This document shows, piece by piece, positions 46,051-58,522 of a stretch of 64,000 bases of DNA. Positions within the stretch are counted from its first letter, which is position 1. The number at the start of each line of letters is the position of its first letter. The stretch comes from Cymbidium sinense (Eukaryota > Streptophyta > Magnoliopsida > Asparagales > Orchidaceae): contig CM038214.1 of assembly GCA_021442155.1 (NCBI GenBank), forward strand, positions 315,673,001-315,737,000, given 5' to 3'. Below the pieces are notes generated by a model. It saw only the letters and a list, made by a program, of their open reading frames with translations. It was not told the DNA's origin and searched no databases. Made by a program: the position numbers and the translations under genes.

Positions 46051-49000
46051 GGGTGAACATGAGCCAAACCCTATCAAATGAATTCCAAATCTCATGAAAC
46101 TTGGCCAAACCTAGTTTCTCCACATACCAAACATGTCCAAAGTGGAAAAATAGCAAAATGACCATCCTACCCTAGGCCATAGAACAAATTTGGCTTGATC
46201 CATGGGTAATTTGGTCATACCCTCCTCACATTCACTTGAAGCTTTCCTAAAAGCTCAAGGGGACCTAGTGATGAGTGGTGCACCCAACCCAATGGGTTTG
46301 GGTCAGCCCATTTGGTCCCTAGACCAAACCCGACCTTATGGTCAAAAAAATTGGAAATTCAAACTCCTCTCAAGCAAATTCACATGGGAGGTGGAAATCC
46401 ACTCCTTGGCTCAAACCGACCATGTGCACACTCTAAGCGATCAAATGACCTCATGATCAATTGGATCAAAATGGCATGTCCATTATGATCATCCTTCAAA
46501 GGGATATACTCCCCTAAACAAACTCAAATGCATCATTCCTAATTGATTGAGTGCTAGTGAGACTACAGATCGAGTGATAGAAAGCATCTAGAGCTCATTC
46601 CATTCTCCCATTTCTCAATTTTCAAATAATGAAAATAGATGCCAATTGAATTTCCAACTTCTTCCACACTTCATTTCCTTCTAATTCCTTTTGCAAGCAC
46701 ACTTAGGTGACCAAGTCAAGCTCACCTAAGTTGATTCCAAGTTCTAAAGGCAAGGGAGGACTGAATTATATTAAAGCCGCAAGCTACCTAAGGAGGAGTT
46801 GGTCTATACATTGATCCACTCAACCTCAAGTGCTTATACTCTCAGCAAGGCTTCTTCTCAACCAGATGAAGCTTCTCTAAGGGAATCGAGCATTGGTGAT
46901 CACCTCCGGTGAGGTATGGGATTTTTTGGCCATTAAACTCAATGTGGTGTGGAGCTTTGTTCACCCCATCGATTTTTGATAGTTGGATTTGCCACTCTCT
47001 ATCTTTAGATGGTGTGGTTGAATTTGGTTTGATTCCATGCTAGATCAAGCTTGGATCTTCCCCTTGATCATGGACAGTCTCTGTTGATCAAGGGGAAGAA
47101 CTTGGATGTTCTCAGCCATCCATCCGCATGTTTTAGATGGATGATTGAGATAATTCAACACATTTAGATTTCCTTTTATCCTATTTAAAACACAGGGAGA
47201 TCCCCTTGTGATCTTTGATCGATAGAGGATTAAAGCGCACTAGCCGCCCGTGATGTGATGACTTAATCCCCTCACGCATGGCCATGTAAAAGCGACCCGC
47301 CACGCGTGCATCATTAGCCAGGGATTAGTTAGGGATTATTTAAAATGCTTAATTAATTCCTAATACACTTAAAGATCTTATAAAATTCATAACTCTGTCA
47401 AGAAAATTCAAAAAAATGCAAAATAAAATCCTATGGATAGATAATTAAACCTAGAACATTTTAAAATTAATTTCAATGGGTTTTGAATTATGATTTTCTC
47501 TGAATTTGGGTTTTATTAGAAAGCTTATTTTGCTAATTACTTTTTAATTAGGCTCTGATTAATCCAAAATTTCTTGGGTAAGTTTTAGGGGATGACTTCT
47601 GTCTCCCCTAATTTTCTTGGGATTTGTTGAATGCTTGATTAGAATAATGGCATAGGGTTTTCTTAATTACTGTCTTGATGTAATTAAGCATAATTAAAGT
47701 ATGATTAGTTATTTTAACATATGATTAGGGTTGATTAAGGTCAGATCCAATAAGTAGTAGGTTTATGGAATATTTTTGTGAAATTTCCCCAAGTTATTCC
47801 CTAAACCCCCTCTTCTCTCCTTAATCTCCTCTTAATTAAAAGTTAATTCATTAATTATCCCCTTAATCAATTTCTAAAAATTCTAAAAAGTCCCTGAACT
47901 TAATTAATCTACTTTGGGTAGATGCTTGCTTGGGTATTTAATAGACTAAGTTCAATTAAGGAAATCAAAACCCAATTCATAAGTATGAAGGGGTGTTTTG
48001 AAATAACTTAAGCTAAATCTCTTAGCTTAATTAACTTTTAATTGTGAGCCAAATTGTAGACCCTTTTTATTAGGTGGATTGAAAATTTAAATTCCCTATG
48101 GTCATCTCATTGGCTCATAATTATTTAGTTAATTCTTCTAAGGTGGTGTAGGTAGCCTTAATTAAGCTACTTAATTCATACCTTAACCTAAGTAATGCAT
48201 AAAAATGGATCTAATTATTTAAAAATTAAACAAAAAAATATCAAACATATGTGGGAATGGGTTAGGAACAACAAACTCATCTCACCTTTTCAAAAATTAA
48301 ATCAAACTTCAAACTAAACAAAACCACTTTGAAATTCACTTTGATTTATTTTAAACTTTCTTATTCCATAAGAATGTCTTTAGGATCTAAGTGAAGTGAG
48401 TTTGTTTACATGCTTTCATTGTCTTGGATCTTTCCCCAACATGTTAAGTTGTATGCCATGTGATTTCATGCATTCATAATTTTGAAATTCAAATTTTAAA
48501 ATGAAATTGTTTACTTTATGTAAATTTTCATGTGTTGGCTAAAGTAGAAATATGAATGGCTATTAGCACTACTAAATCCAAATTATTTTCAAAACTTATA
48601 AATCAAATACCAAATCTAAAAGTACTTATATCTTAATTATGAGTGCATGTGATAGATTATAAAGGCATGCTTAGCATAGGTTTCCTTTCTTTCTTATGTT
48701 GGTATAGTTTGAATAGAGTTAAGAGATGTAGGGTTCTTTTGAAAAGAACCCAACACTTAATTTCATACCCTATTCATCCCTATGCTATCTAAAAGGTTTT
48801 ACTTTATGCATACATAAATTGCATAAAATAAAATGAATCCATTAAACAACTTTTGCATTCTCCTTTTATATTTCATTTCTTTTATACATATGTTTGTATT
48901 TAAGAAAAGTGATATATTAGTCTGAATAACCGAGGTTGGCTAAGTAGGTCTTGTACACCTTTGGTTAACAATAATTGTATTCACTTATGCCTTTCTTACT

Positions 49001-51607
49001 TTCATGTGTGTATGTGAAAATTTGGATAAGGAAAACCCTTTTTACTTAAGAAAAATCATGCATATACAACTTCTAAATTTCCTTAAATGGATTACTTAGA
49101 ATGCATCATAAAGTGTGTTAAATACTATCATTTGCATGTTATATATGTTGGGAAAGAAATGAAGTAATGTGTATTATGTGAATTTTGGTACATTTTATTT
49201 AATCTTAAAATGCCTTTCTTTTGAATAGGTTTATTTAGAGTTTATCTAAACTTAGGATTAATTAAAAGATTTAATCAAAAAATTCACCTAAATGAAACTA
49301 AAATGTGAATCTACTTTAGAAATTACTTAGGTTAGGGAAGGAATGAGAAGTTCTCTTCTCTTTCCCTCTCATCATAACCTAGTAATTAATTGTAGCATCA
49401 ACTTAAACCAAATCAAAACATGAAATAAAATTAACCCAAAATGATTAAACAACTTAAATTAAACCCTCCTCTAAGTTGAACATGTTCTTCACACTTAGAA
49501 AATTTGAACCTAAAGCCATAGTTAAGCATACCACACAAACCTTCAAAACACACACATTAGCCTAAGTCACCACTTCTAGCCTTAGGTTAGGTTGGTGCAT
49601 GGTTTGATGCTTGTTTTATTTTGTGATCTATGTTTTAGACGGATGTTAGGGTGTATGCTCATAGAATGAATGGTAGGACACTTAGTCTAACTATTTATTC
49701 TTCTTTTTTAGGGGATTGTGCTTAAGGGTGTATCATAAATAAAAAATATAAATGCTTTTGCTTAGGTGCTTTATACCCCTAAGCATAATCCATAGCGGTG
49801 GACTTAGTCACCCATGTGTGGGTGATAAGTCCAATATACATGCTTGGGATTTGTGTGGTTTTATTTTAGCTAACCTTTGTTTTGTAGGTGTTAGTTAGAT
49901 TTCCACTTTTCCTTTTCATGTAAATTGTATAATTAGGATTTTGGAATGATTGTTATGGGGATTAGGATGAACATTGGTCTCCTATCTTATGCTCATGTGA
50001 AGCCTTGGAGCATCTATCCAACCATCCAAAAGAAGAACCAAAGAAGAAATAAAGAAGAAGAAAAGAAGAAAAAGAAAGAATGAAGCTTGAAGACCCCCAT
50101 AATAATGAATTCCTTGCTTAATTGTAATTTAATTCATTTTATAATCGGTTGTATAAGGGTAGTGTTCTACCATATTTTGATTTTTGCGGTGGTGCCACCA
50201 CAATGGCCATTTATTCTTTTGATTAGCTTCATAAATTGATTGATGATTTGTTTAGCTTTTGCATTAAGTGGCATGATTTTCCTAGTTTCTTCCTTGCTTT
50301 ATGTATGGCTAATGTGGATTAGACTCTTTAAGAAAAATAAATCTTTTACCCAACTTAACAACTCAAATAATTAAATAACTCATAACCTCACCTAAAGTTT
50401 AGGTTTAAAATCAAGATAAAAAAGAACCCCTTAGGATGATCATTTTTTTTATAATATCATGCACAAATGCATCTTATTTCACTCTTGATTGGAGGGCTTC
50501 CACCTTTGATAGAAAAACTTGACCTTTGAGAGCCATGGTGGAAACTCACCTCCTCCTTCTCTTGATTTTGGCCAATAACTCTATTTCTCATGCATTAGTC
50601 ATATGAATCAATTAGCCTAAGTCAAAATAATTGTCCAAAATGAAAATAAAAAAATGAAATTTGAACATTAGATTTAGGTCATTTGAAGCATGCCCTTATA
50701 TGATCTAGTCTCTTTATGGAGTGAGTTTAAGGACTTAGTCTCTTTCTAAATAATAATAGCCTAGCTATCTTGCATAAGCATAAAGACTTGCCTACATGTA
50801 TTTAAAATCATAGGAGGAGTTAGTTGGTGGCCACCCCAGGCGGTTGTAAGTCCAAGTTGTCAGGTGGTTTGTCCTCTCTTGTGGAGGCAAACCAATTACC
50901 CATTTTCTCCTTAGATTTGGGTTGTGCTTTCGGCCCTCGCCAAAGCCCCCTAGATTTAGGTTTTGAGTTTGCTTCTCCCCTTTATAAGCCATAAGTATAA
51001 TTCCTCACCTCTTAGGCATTTCCTTAATCTTATGTTAAGGAATCTTAAGTCCTAAATTTATAATGAAAAATGTAACTCAAACAATCTAAATCAATTACTA
51101 AAATGTAAAGCTCAACTATAGGATAGTTTGAGATGCTCGCTATATTTCCTAGCATTGTGGGCATCTCTTACTTATTTCTCATTTTGGCTTTGATAATAAC
51201 TCCCTCTTTTGATCAATCTCATTTGATCTTCAAAATAAACCAATCGATTGATAGTCCTTCCTATTGAAATCTTCAAATACAATGATCATTTATCTTAATC
51301 GAGAGTTTTTTAAAGGGATCCCGTCCCTTAGGATGTAATTAACTATGGGGGCTTGCCCCTGTAGGGAACTTAATGAAGTCGATTTAAAATAAACCCTTTA
51401 CTTTTCATGTAAAGTAGGGAAGAATCTCGGTACATAGGACCCATCATCCTTAGGAGTCCTTATTAAGGTGATTAGGTCCATTAAAGGGTAGTGATTTCTG
51501 TCTTTTGAGATAGTACACTATTTCCTTGATGATGTACTTGATCACCTGAATAAGTACATCTGTGGATCTATGTGGCATCCTAAAAAGATGAATTTCTATA
51601 AGGTCTT

Positions 51608-51629
51608 GCCTTTCTTTCTCTCCACAGAT
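51608..51629 (+). promoter_or_regulatory. Strong 3' splice-site-like sequence just before the PBS
   Basis: CCTTTCTTTCTCTCCACAG is a long pyrimidine tract followed by CAG, in the sense orientation of the element, ~45 bases before the primer binding site. Only the acceptor is recognised; no donor has been matched to it. Confidence 0.35.
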
Positions 51630-51672
51630 TTGAAGGTGACCCCAATAGGAATTTTAAACCAACAAATTTTTC

Positions 51673-51690
51673 TGGCGACTCCACTGGAGA
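51673..51690 (+). other. Primer binding site, tRNA-Arg type (candidate)
   Basis: TGGCGACTCCACTGGAGA begins with TGG, as a PBS must (complement of tRNA CCA-3'), and resembles the TGGCGACTC(C/T)... sites that Ogre/Tat elements use with tRNA-Arg. It lies a few bases after a candidate LTR end (CA at 51663). The tRNA identity is from memory of the family and was not checked against a tRNA set. Confidence 0.6.
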
Positions 51691-52157
51691 TGGTTCCTCT
51701 CTCCATCTTTGGTAAATGATCATTGTCTTTGAATATCAATAGTGGGTTTGTACTTTGGTTTGAATCCAAGACTATCTTTCTTTCTGTTGGCACTTAGCTC
51801 ATTTCATTCTTGAGTTAAGTTAGCCAACATCTTTAGGTTTTAGGACCGCATTCCTTGTTGGTCTTAAAACCCCCTTTGGGTTCTGCAATGGGTAAAATTA
51901 AAATATCTAAATAAAAAGAGAAAACATCTTTTAAAGACTTCCTCATTATCATTTTCATGATAAGGAAAGGTTCATCCTAAAATAATAAATCTTCCATAAA
52001 AGAACTTTGCTTTTCAAAAGCATCTTTTCTTAAAATTGCACATAATAAAATTTTTTTCACAAAATTTTGTCACCCTCATTTCAACAATTCCCATAATTGT
52101 TACATGTAGTGATTTTCAAAAATAAAACTAAACAACATTTCTTCAAAAGCATAAATG

Positions 52158-54138
52158 AATATCTTCTTTCAAGTCACTTTGATGAAGATTTCATTTTCAA
52201 AATAAAATGAACAACTCTCTTTTCCAAAAAATTAAAATCATAATCATAAAATTTTCAAAAAAGCACACATGGATTTTTCTATTCAGTACACTCACACTTA
52301 TTGAATGGAAATTTCATTTAATAAAAAATTAAAATTTTCAAAAAAAACACACATGAACATCTTCATTTAATATACTCAAGTTTATTAAATGAAGATTTCA
52401 TTCCACCTAAAGAAAATATCTTTTTTGGAAATCCACTTAAAATATCTCACATATGTTTTAAGTTGAATTCCTCCCTTTCAAAAGCAATAATCACACACAA
52501 AAAATTTCATATTTCAAAAATAAAATTGATCTCCATTCTACATACTTAAATTTGTTGAATGGAAGTCCTCTTTTCAAAACATTAAAACTTCAACAATCAT
52601 ATTTCAAAAAAATTTCAAACAACATTTGGAACTTCATTTAACATACCCAAATTTGTTAAGTAAAGTTTCCAAATCCAAAAAAACTTTTCAAACAACATTT
52701 TGGAACTTCATTTAGCATAATCCAATTTGCTAAGTGAAGTTTCCAAATTCAAAATCAAAATCAACAATCATATTTCCAAAATTTTCAAACAACATTTGGA
52801 ACTTCATTTAACATATCCAAATTTGTTAAGTGAAGTCTCCAAATTCAAAATCTAACAAAATTTTCAAACAACATTTGGAACTTCATTTAACATACCCAAA
52901 TTTGTTAAATGAAGTCTCCAAATTCAAAATCTAACAAAAATTTTCAAACATACATTTGGAACTTCATTTAGCATAATCAAATTTGCTAAGTGAAGTTTCC
53001 AAATCCATAATCAAAATCAATAATCATATTTCAAACTTTTTCTAAACACATTTTTGGAATTTTACTAAACTTACCCAAATTTGTTAAGTGAAGCTTCCAA
53101 GTCCAAAAATCCAAAATCAACAATCATATTTCAAAAATTTTTGAACACATTTGGAACTTCATTTAACACACCCAAATTTGTTAAGTGAAGTCTGCAAATC
53201 TAAAATCCAAAAAATTTTTCAAACAACTTTTTGGAACTTCATTTAGCATGCTCAAATTTGCTAAGTGAAGTTTCCAAATCCCAAAATCAAACATTTTCAA
53301 AACATATATTAGAACTTCACCTAGCATACCCAAATTTGCTAAGTGAAGTTTCCAAAATCAAAACCAAAATTTCAAACACCTTTTGGAACTTCTTCCCTTA
53401 GCATACCAAATTTGCTAAGGAGATGTTTCCATTTTTCAAAACCAAAACAAATCACAATTTTGAACACACAATGTGGAATTTCATTTAGCATACTCAAATT
53501 TGATAAGAGAAATTTCCATTTAACAAAACTAAGTGGGACTTCATCTTTAGCATACCAAATTTTCTAAAGTTAAGTCTTCACTTTCAATCACATCAAAACT
53601 AAACAAAACACTTAGGATTCCCTTAGCATACCAAATTTCTAAGGATCCTACCCTTTTCAAAATCAAAACATTCCAAACAAAATGAAACACTTGGATTTTC
53701 TTAGCATACTTAAATTTGCTAAGAATCCTATTTTCAAAATCAAACAAAACTTAGATTCTTCACTAAGCATACCTAAATTTGCTAAGTAAGAATTCTAAAT
53801 TTTCCAAAATCAAAACAAAATTGAAAAAAAAGAAAATCATTCTCAAACACTTCACTTAGCATACCTAAATTTGCTAAGTTAAAAAACAAAATCACTTGAC
53901 CCTTACTTTAACATACCTAAATTTGTTAAAGGAAAGGGTCCTCAAAATCATAAAAATTCAAATTTCAAAAAAAAACAATGAACCTATGGAAGCATCTTAT
54001 GAAATTATTGAATCCATATTTCAACATACTTAAATTTATTGAAGTTTGGATTCATATTCAAATTCCTCTTTCAATCGATCTTCTCAAATCCATTTGAACC
54101 TCACTTAACACTTCCAAGTTGTTGGATGTGGGTTCAAA
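52158..54138 (+). repeat. Array of 24 hairpin modules with conserved loop and varying stems
   Basis: Each ~35-50-base module is an inverted repeat around a common centre close to GCATACCCAAATTTGC. Modules start near 52158, 52276, 52359, 52430, 52529, 52628, 52701, 52797, 52876, 52956, 53054, 53151, 53231, 53311, 53384, 53474, 53535, 53614, 53692, 53753, 53850, 53898, 54009 and 54093, a mean spacing of 84 bases. The best (for example 52876-52921) pair over about 20 bases with one bulge. Outer stems change along the array but stay complementary. It lies between the PBS and gag. Short open stretches here (53343-53567 and its antisense) are by-products. Confidence 0.88.
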
Positions 54139-55989
54139 TTTTTAAAATTCAAAATCTATGGAGATAGAAATCGATACAAGTTCATTCTCATTATAGATTC
54201 TTTATAGACGGTATAATATAGTTCAATTTAGTCTACTATAGTTTTGGAAATGTGGTTCTTAGAAATTTGTCTTCACCTTCCCCCACAGTATGGATCTAGC
54301 TTTAGATCAGTGACTTCCCATTTGGACCACTTGATTCACTTTGGTGAGGATTTGAGGGGCCGGGGGAGGGCATTCCCCTCAGTCGATGGGACAAAGGTGA
54401 CCAGAAGCCGGTCATCAGACTTATCTTATGATTGATGTCTCCTCGAAGAGGAAAGCTGGTAGCACAAACTTATTACATTGCCTGATGCAGTACCGACTCT
54501 GGTTATAGTTCATCCGAGTTGCACATGTTGCCCCAGTCGGTAGTACCTACCATGTACCCTAAGGTGGCTCCTCTAGTTTTAGGGCTTGCCTCCCAAATTT
54601 GAGTATGGGTCCGCTCACTCCTCATCCTACTCAGAGCATAGGAACAAGCTATGATCAAGCGGTTCCACACTAGGATAGCTAGGGCTAGAGGCGACTCAAT
54701 CACCATTGGAGTCTCCCATTATCACTTCATCACTGGTTATAGAAAAATAGTTCCATCCTCTCTAGATTAGATGAGAGGATGCGGAGGATGTTCATCACCT
54801 CCTCGGTTGTGCACTTCGACCACAATTTCTAGGAGTAGGAGGTCATGCCGACCTCGATCTATTCTACGCCGGTGGGTGAAGCATCTGGATGCTTCAGGAC
54901 ATAGTTTGACCTTTGATATTATCCCATAGTGTAGGGAGGTAGATTCATTAGGAGAGGGCCCATGAGGCCCATACATCACATGTACTAGCGGAGAGCAATG
55001 AAGGTTCATCGGTTTATCTTTTTGATTGATTTTCCATTTCGGCGTTGCTGACCATCTTGATAGTATTTCTCACTGGGACCACCACCACAGGGAGGATAGT
55101 TCACGCATAGAGTCGGTGTCTCCACCCCACGCTCACCCTCATCCACCATCAGGTGTTATAGCATCTCCCATTCCATCTAAGGCCATGAAGGCATCAAAAG
55201 ATGGTGATTTGACTATGAGGAACCTACCCTCTCACCACCCATTGTGGTAGGCCGCTCTTTTGCTCACCTTTACCCCCGGTGGTGGTGTGGAAGGAGTGAT
55301 CCGAGCATCATCATCCCTTCACCAACTCGCCCATACAGGTGATGTGGAGATGGTGACAATTATCCAGATATTCTAGATGGATTGATTTCGGTGGTAGAGA
55401 ATTATCCTAGGATTGTTACCCCTCTTACAGCTAGTAGTAGTCAGGAGTATCATTCATCTAGTGAGTACATACTGATTGAATCTCCAGGTGGTGAGGTCGG
55501 TGCCTCTCGATGCATGATAGTGATCACAGGACTAAACTATTTGTACTTCTTGGTTGGATCATTCTTTAGATGAGATAGTTGCACACTATTTCATGGAAGA
55601 AGAAGATCTTGGGGTATACTTGGTCTGATGAAAAGAGAGTCATCTTCGATCCCAACAAAGATGACTTGATGGGGGATTCAGCTGGGGTATGCTTGGTCGA
55701 CTCTAGAGGATCTCTTCTTAGGGAGCAACAGTCCATGGAAGGTGATGAGGTTGATCAAGACATCACAAATAAACCTCAACTTTGTTAAGGTAGAAGGTCA
55801 AGTAGATTGATAGGATGGCACGTCAGTTACAAGACTTATTAGCAGTAATGTCAGTGCTTTAGAAATAAGCCCCTCTAGTTCATCCTATTACATAATGTCG
55901 TCCTAAGTTGGTGCATGTCTTGGACCCAAGATTATACCTCCCATTGAGCAAGGTAGCTAGCATGTATGGGAAGGTAGTGAAAGTACCTC
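54139..55989 (+). other. Leader / upstream ORF region of the gypsy element, mostly unrecognised
   Basis: Base composition becomes less A-rich. Several short open stretches exist (54244-54435, 55026-55250, 55382-55573, 55579-55788) but none shows a known domain. 55600-55790 (GYTWSDEKRVIFDPNKDD, then a Leu/Glu-rich piece) could be the degraded start of gag or an upstream ORF of the kind seen in Ogre elements. This is a weak inference from position. Confidence 0.4.
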
Positions 55990-57115
55990 CATACAAGAAA
56001 AGATTTAAAATCCATGGTTGAGCGGGTGGAAGGAAGCTTTGGCTCAAACCCAGGGAGGATCATCAGTTCCAAAGGGTAGACCCTACCTAGAGGAATTCGA
56101 TGTTATCCAATATCCCAAGGGTTTCATGCCTCCTTCCTTCAAAAGCTTCGATGGTAGTGGAAACCTGAGGCAACACATAGCACATTTTTGGGCCAATTTG
56201 TTACAATGCAGGTGGCAATGATGCTTTACTCTTTAGACTCTTTGCTCAAGCGGTATCACTTTTGATTGGTATGTGAATTGCAACGGTTCAGAAGACATTT
56301 GTTGAGTTAGAGTAACTCTTCATCAAGAGGTTTGTTGGAGCTCGGAAAGGTTATTGTGATCTTGTTGTAGCACAACAACACTCTAGTGAGTCACTTATTG
56401 GTTATATTCTCTAATGGCATAACTTGAGTATGAAGTGTGAATCATAGCTACCTGAATAGCATGCCATTGAGATTCTCTTAAAGAATATCCATGGCCCGGT
56501 CACCTTCATGTTTAAGGCTTCACTATCAAGATATTTGAGAAGCTTATCAACAAGTTAGTCTACAAGAGAGGCCAAATAGTTGCCTTTTCAAGATCGTTAC
56601 CAAGAAATCCCAAAGGTCTATGAGAAGAAACATGAAGCGGTAGAAGTGGTTGTGAGGAAGCAACCTAGAGATCGGTCGAGACCATGACCTCAGCCTCCAC
56701 CTCCTTTTCCACAGGAAACCCTGGGCCTTCACCACACCTCCATGGCCGACCACAACCACCACACACCACCAAACATGCATATCCACGCCGTGCTCGTCCA
56801 CTACTCTTATAGATAAGTTAAACAAACCTTATTCTTTTAAGAGGATGGTAAGAAAATCTTTAAGAATCTCTTAAAGAAACTTGATTTTTACTGAGAACTA
56901 GGAGGCCGGAGGAAGTTGGCAAAAGTCATGATCCAAACTTTTGCCCTTACCACCATATGCTAGGCCACATTTTGGAGGATTGTTTGACATTCAAGGACTG
57001 GCTGGAAAATAGTTTCAAGATCGGTGTTGTAGTTATCCCAAAGGAATAACTTATGGAATAACCGAGTTTCATTAGGGTAATCCTTGGGGATACAAGTGAT
57101 CCTACCAAAACCAAA
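55990..57115 (+). pseudogene. gag capsid remnant of the plus-strand gypsy element
   Basis: 56018-56221 reads YPKGFMPPSFKSFDGSGN and RQHIAHFWANLLQC. Capsids of this group typically read (Y/F)P.GF..P.F..FDG.G.P..HI..F followed by NDALL.RLF, and the latter is present after a shift at 56216 (GGNDALLFRLFAQAVS). 56325-56560 continues with KRFVGARKGYCDL-like sequence. Near 56940 a FCPYHHMLGHILEDCLTFKD stretch fits the single zinc-knuckle-like motif of Tat gag proteins. A Pro/His-rich insert lies at 56690-56800. Gag would form the virus-like particle; this one is broken by many stops. Confidence 0.75.
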
Positions 57116-57825
57116 GAAGGTTGGGACATTTCTTTGTCTAAAACCTCTAAGAAAATAATTCAGAAGATTAAGAAGCTTTCCTTGCAGGTGCTTGAGTCAG
57201 CTCAAACCTCCAACATCAAGGAAGGTTTGCAAGTTGCCAGTGCCAACTCTAGGAAAGTGGAGCTCAGTAGTAGCAGTAGCAGCAATAGCATGTGTTGGCA
57301 TGAGATATCCCCTTAGCATAGCCACCGATTGTGTCCAACCCCCAGCCTTCAGTTATAGCTTCCACATCGGTGACTTCTTCCATTCCGGTAGCTATTTCTA
57401 CTAGTAGAACTCTTGTATCAGTGGATAAGGGCATCAAATCCCTTACTCCACTCACTCTACTTGACTTCTACTTTGTACCTCCAAATAATTCCAAGAAATT
57501 GAAGAATAAAGCTAGTTTGAATTACATTTGTGTCTCTTCTGATGAGATGTTTTCTTCTATTCGTAATGATAACTCTTCAAGTCTAATTAACTATAACAAT
57601 TTTGATCTTCCTCTTTCTGATTCAGAGTTGGACTTTCCAACTCTGAATACTATGGGTTCACCTCTTGAGATAGACTTAGAATCATTCGATTCTAAGAGTC
57701 CCATAGGAGAAGCTATAGATGAGCCTGAAGTGCAGGTAGAACCTTCCACCACCTTGCCTCAAGAGATTATCGAAGTCAACCTTCATAGTGGCAAGGTTCT
57801 ACCTCCTAGAGGCACCTCAAGATAG
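57116..57825 (+). pseudogene. gag-protease linker, longest open stretch of the element
   Basis: 57331-57825 is open for 164 codons and rich in Ser, Leu, Asp and Glu (for example LPLSDSELDFPTLNTMGSPL and PQEIIEVNLHSGKVLPPRG). Linkers of this character lie between gag and protease in Tat-like polyproteins. No catalytic motif is present and the ATG at 57331 is probably not a natural start, since upstream sequence in other frames continues the polyprotein (KKIIQKIKKLSLQVLES at 57150). Confidence 0.6.
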
Positions 57826-58009
57826 AGGGAAATAAGTTATTGGTACTAAAGATTGAGAAGCCCTTCCACAGGATGCTCCACCCTTGGATATGCTTGTGGA
57901 AGACCAGCCAAAGGTGGACTACAATGTCCTTTCTCATCTAAGAAAGTTACCATCTAAGCTAAGCATATGCGATGCCCTTGTCTTATCCAAAGAGAAGAGA
58001 GAATAACTA

Positions 58010-58522
58010 ATCAAGGCCCTCCTTTATCCTGAAATGTGCTTAGCTTTAGCTATAGGTGAGGAAGCACATTATGCAAAAGAAGCCCAAGGGATCACCTTCA
58101 TAGATGAAGACCTTCTCCTGGGGGACTTGGAGCACAACTGTCCCCTCTACATCATAGTTGACATGGATAGGTTTAGACTCACTAGGGTTCTCATGGATTC
58201 AGGTGCATTAGTAAACATTATGAGTCTAAGACCCTTATTTGAAGATTGACATCTACACTCAGGAGATAGAATGATGTTGAGAGGATTCAATGATCAAGGT
58301 GAGCGGGCTTTAGGTTCTATAGTGTTGCCTTTGGAGATAGGTGACTGGAAGACTAAAGCCAAGTTCTACATCATTGATTCAAATACTTCATTCATTGCTT
58401 TGCTTGGTAGGCCTCGGATACATCAGAACAAGATCGTTTCATCCTCCCTTCATCAGTGCATCAAGTTCAGAAAAGATGGAATTGAGTACCATGTCAATAG
58501 GGGAAAAACCATTTTCAGTTAG
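58010..58522 (+). pseudogene. Retropepsin-type aspartic protease remnant
   Basis: 58034-58249 leads into VLMDSGALVNIM, with the aspartic protease active-site triplet Asp-Ser-Gly at 58196-58204. After a stop at 58247, 58271-58522 continues with GFNDQGERALGSIVLPLEIG and then FIALLGRPRIHQNKIV, the flap and the LLGRPWIH-like C-terminal motif (Arg in place of Trp). Without the stop this would be a near-complete protease domain. The minus-strand copy preserves only the second half. Confidence 0.85.

Larger units (their letters stand above)
43919..51664 (+). repeat. Candidate 5' LTR, unusually long (~7.7 kb)
   Basis: The left edge is set by two independent junctions beginning with TGACCTCA (here and at 34594). 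The right edge is inferred: the primer binding site lies at 51673, and the last CA before it is at 51663-51664. Inside are ~175-base tandem repeats (44210-44960), a TTGACC-dense tract (45225-46050), a possible TATA element (TATTTAAAAC, 47183) followed by CG-richer sequence, and a purine tract (50031-50086). I see no gene; open stretches at 45920-46165, 46202-46456, 50792-50992 and 51596-51793 match nothing known. If the right edge is wrong, part of this is leader. Confidence 0.5.

Noticed and set aside
47220..47330. CG-richer stretch as a host promoter or RNA gene
   Set aside because: No tRNA or small-RNA fold or box elements were recognised; position after a possible TATA fits an LTR transcription start better.
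50031..50086. Purine-rich tract as a polypurine tract for plus-strand priming
   Set aside because: A polypurine tract should lie just before the 3' LTR. This tract is inside the candidate 5' LTR and no LTR start follows it.
52158..54138. CRISPR-like regular repeats with dyad symmetry
   Set aside because: The modules are not identical direct repeats, their spacers are not unique sequence of fixed length, and they lie in a plant retroelement leader.
54244..55250. Short open stretches upstream of gag as separate host genes
   Set aside because: They lie inside the retroelement between leader and gag, are short, and show no host-gene similarity.
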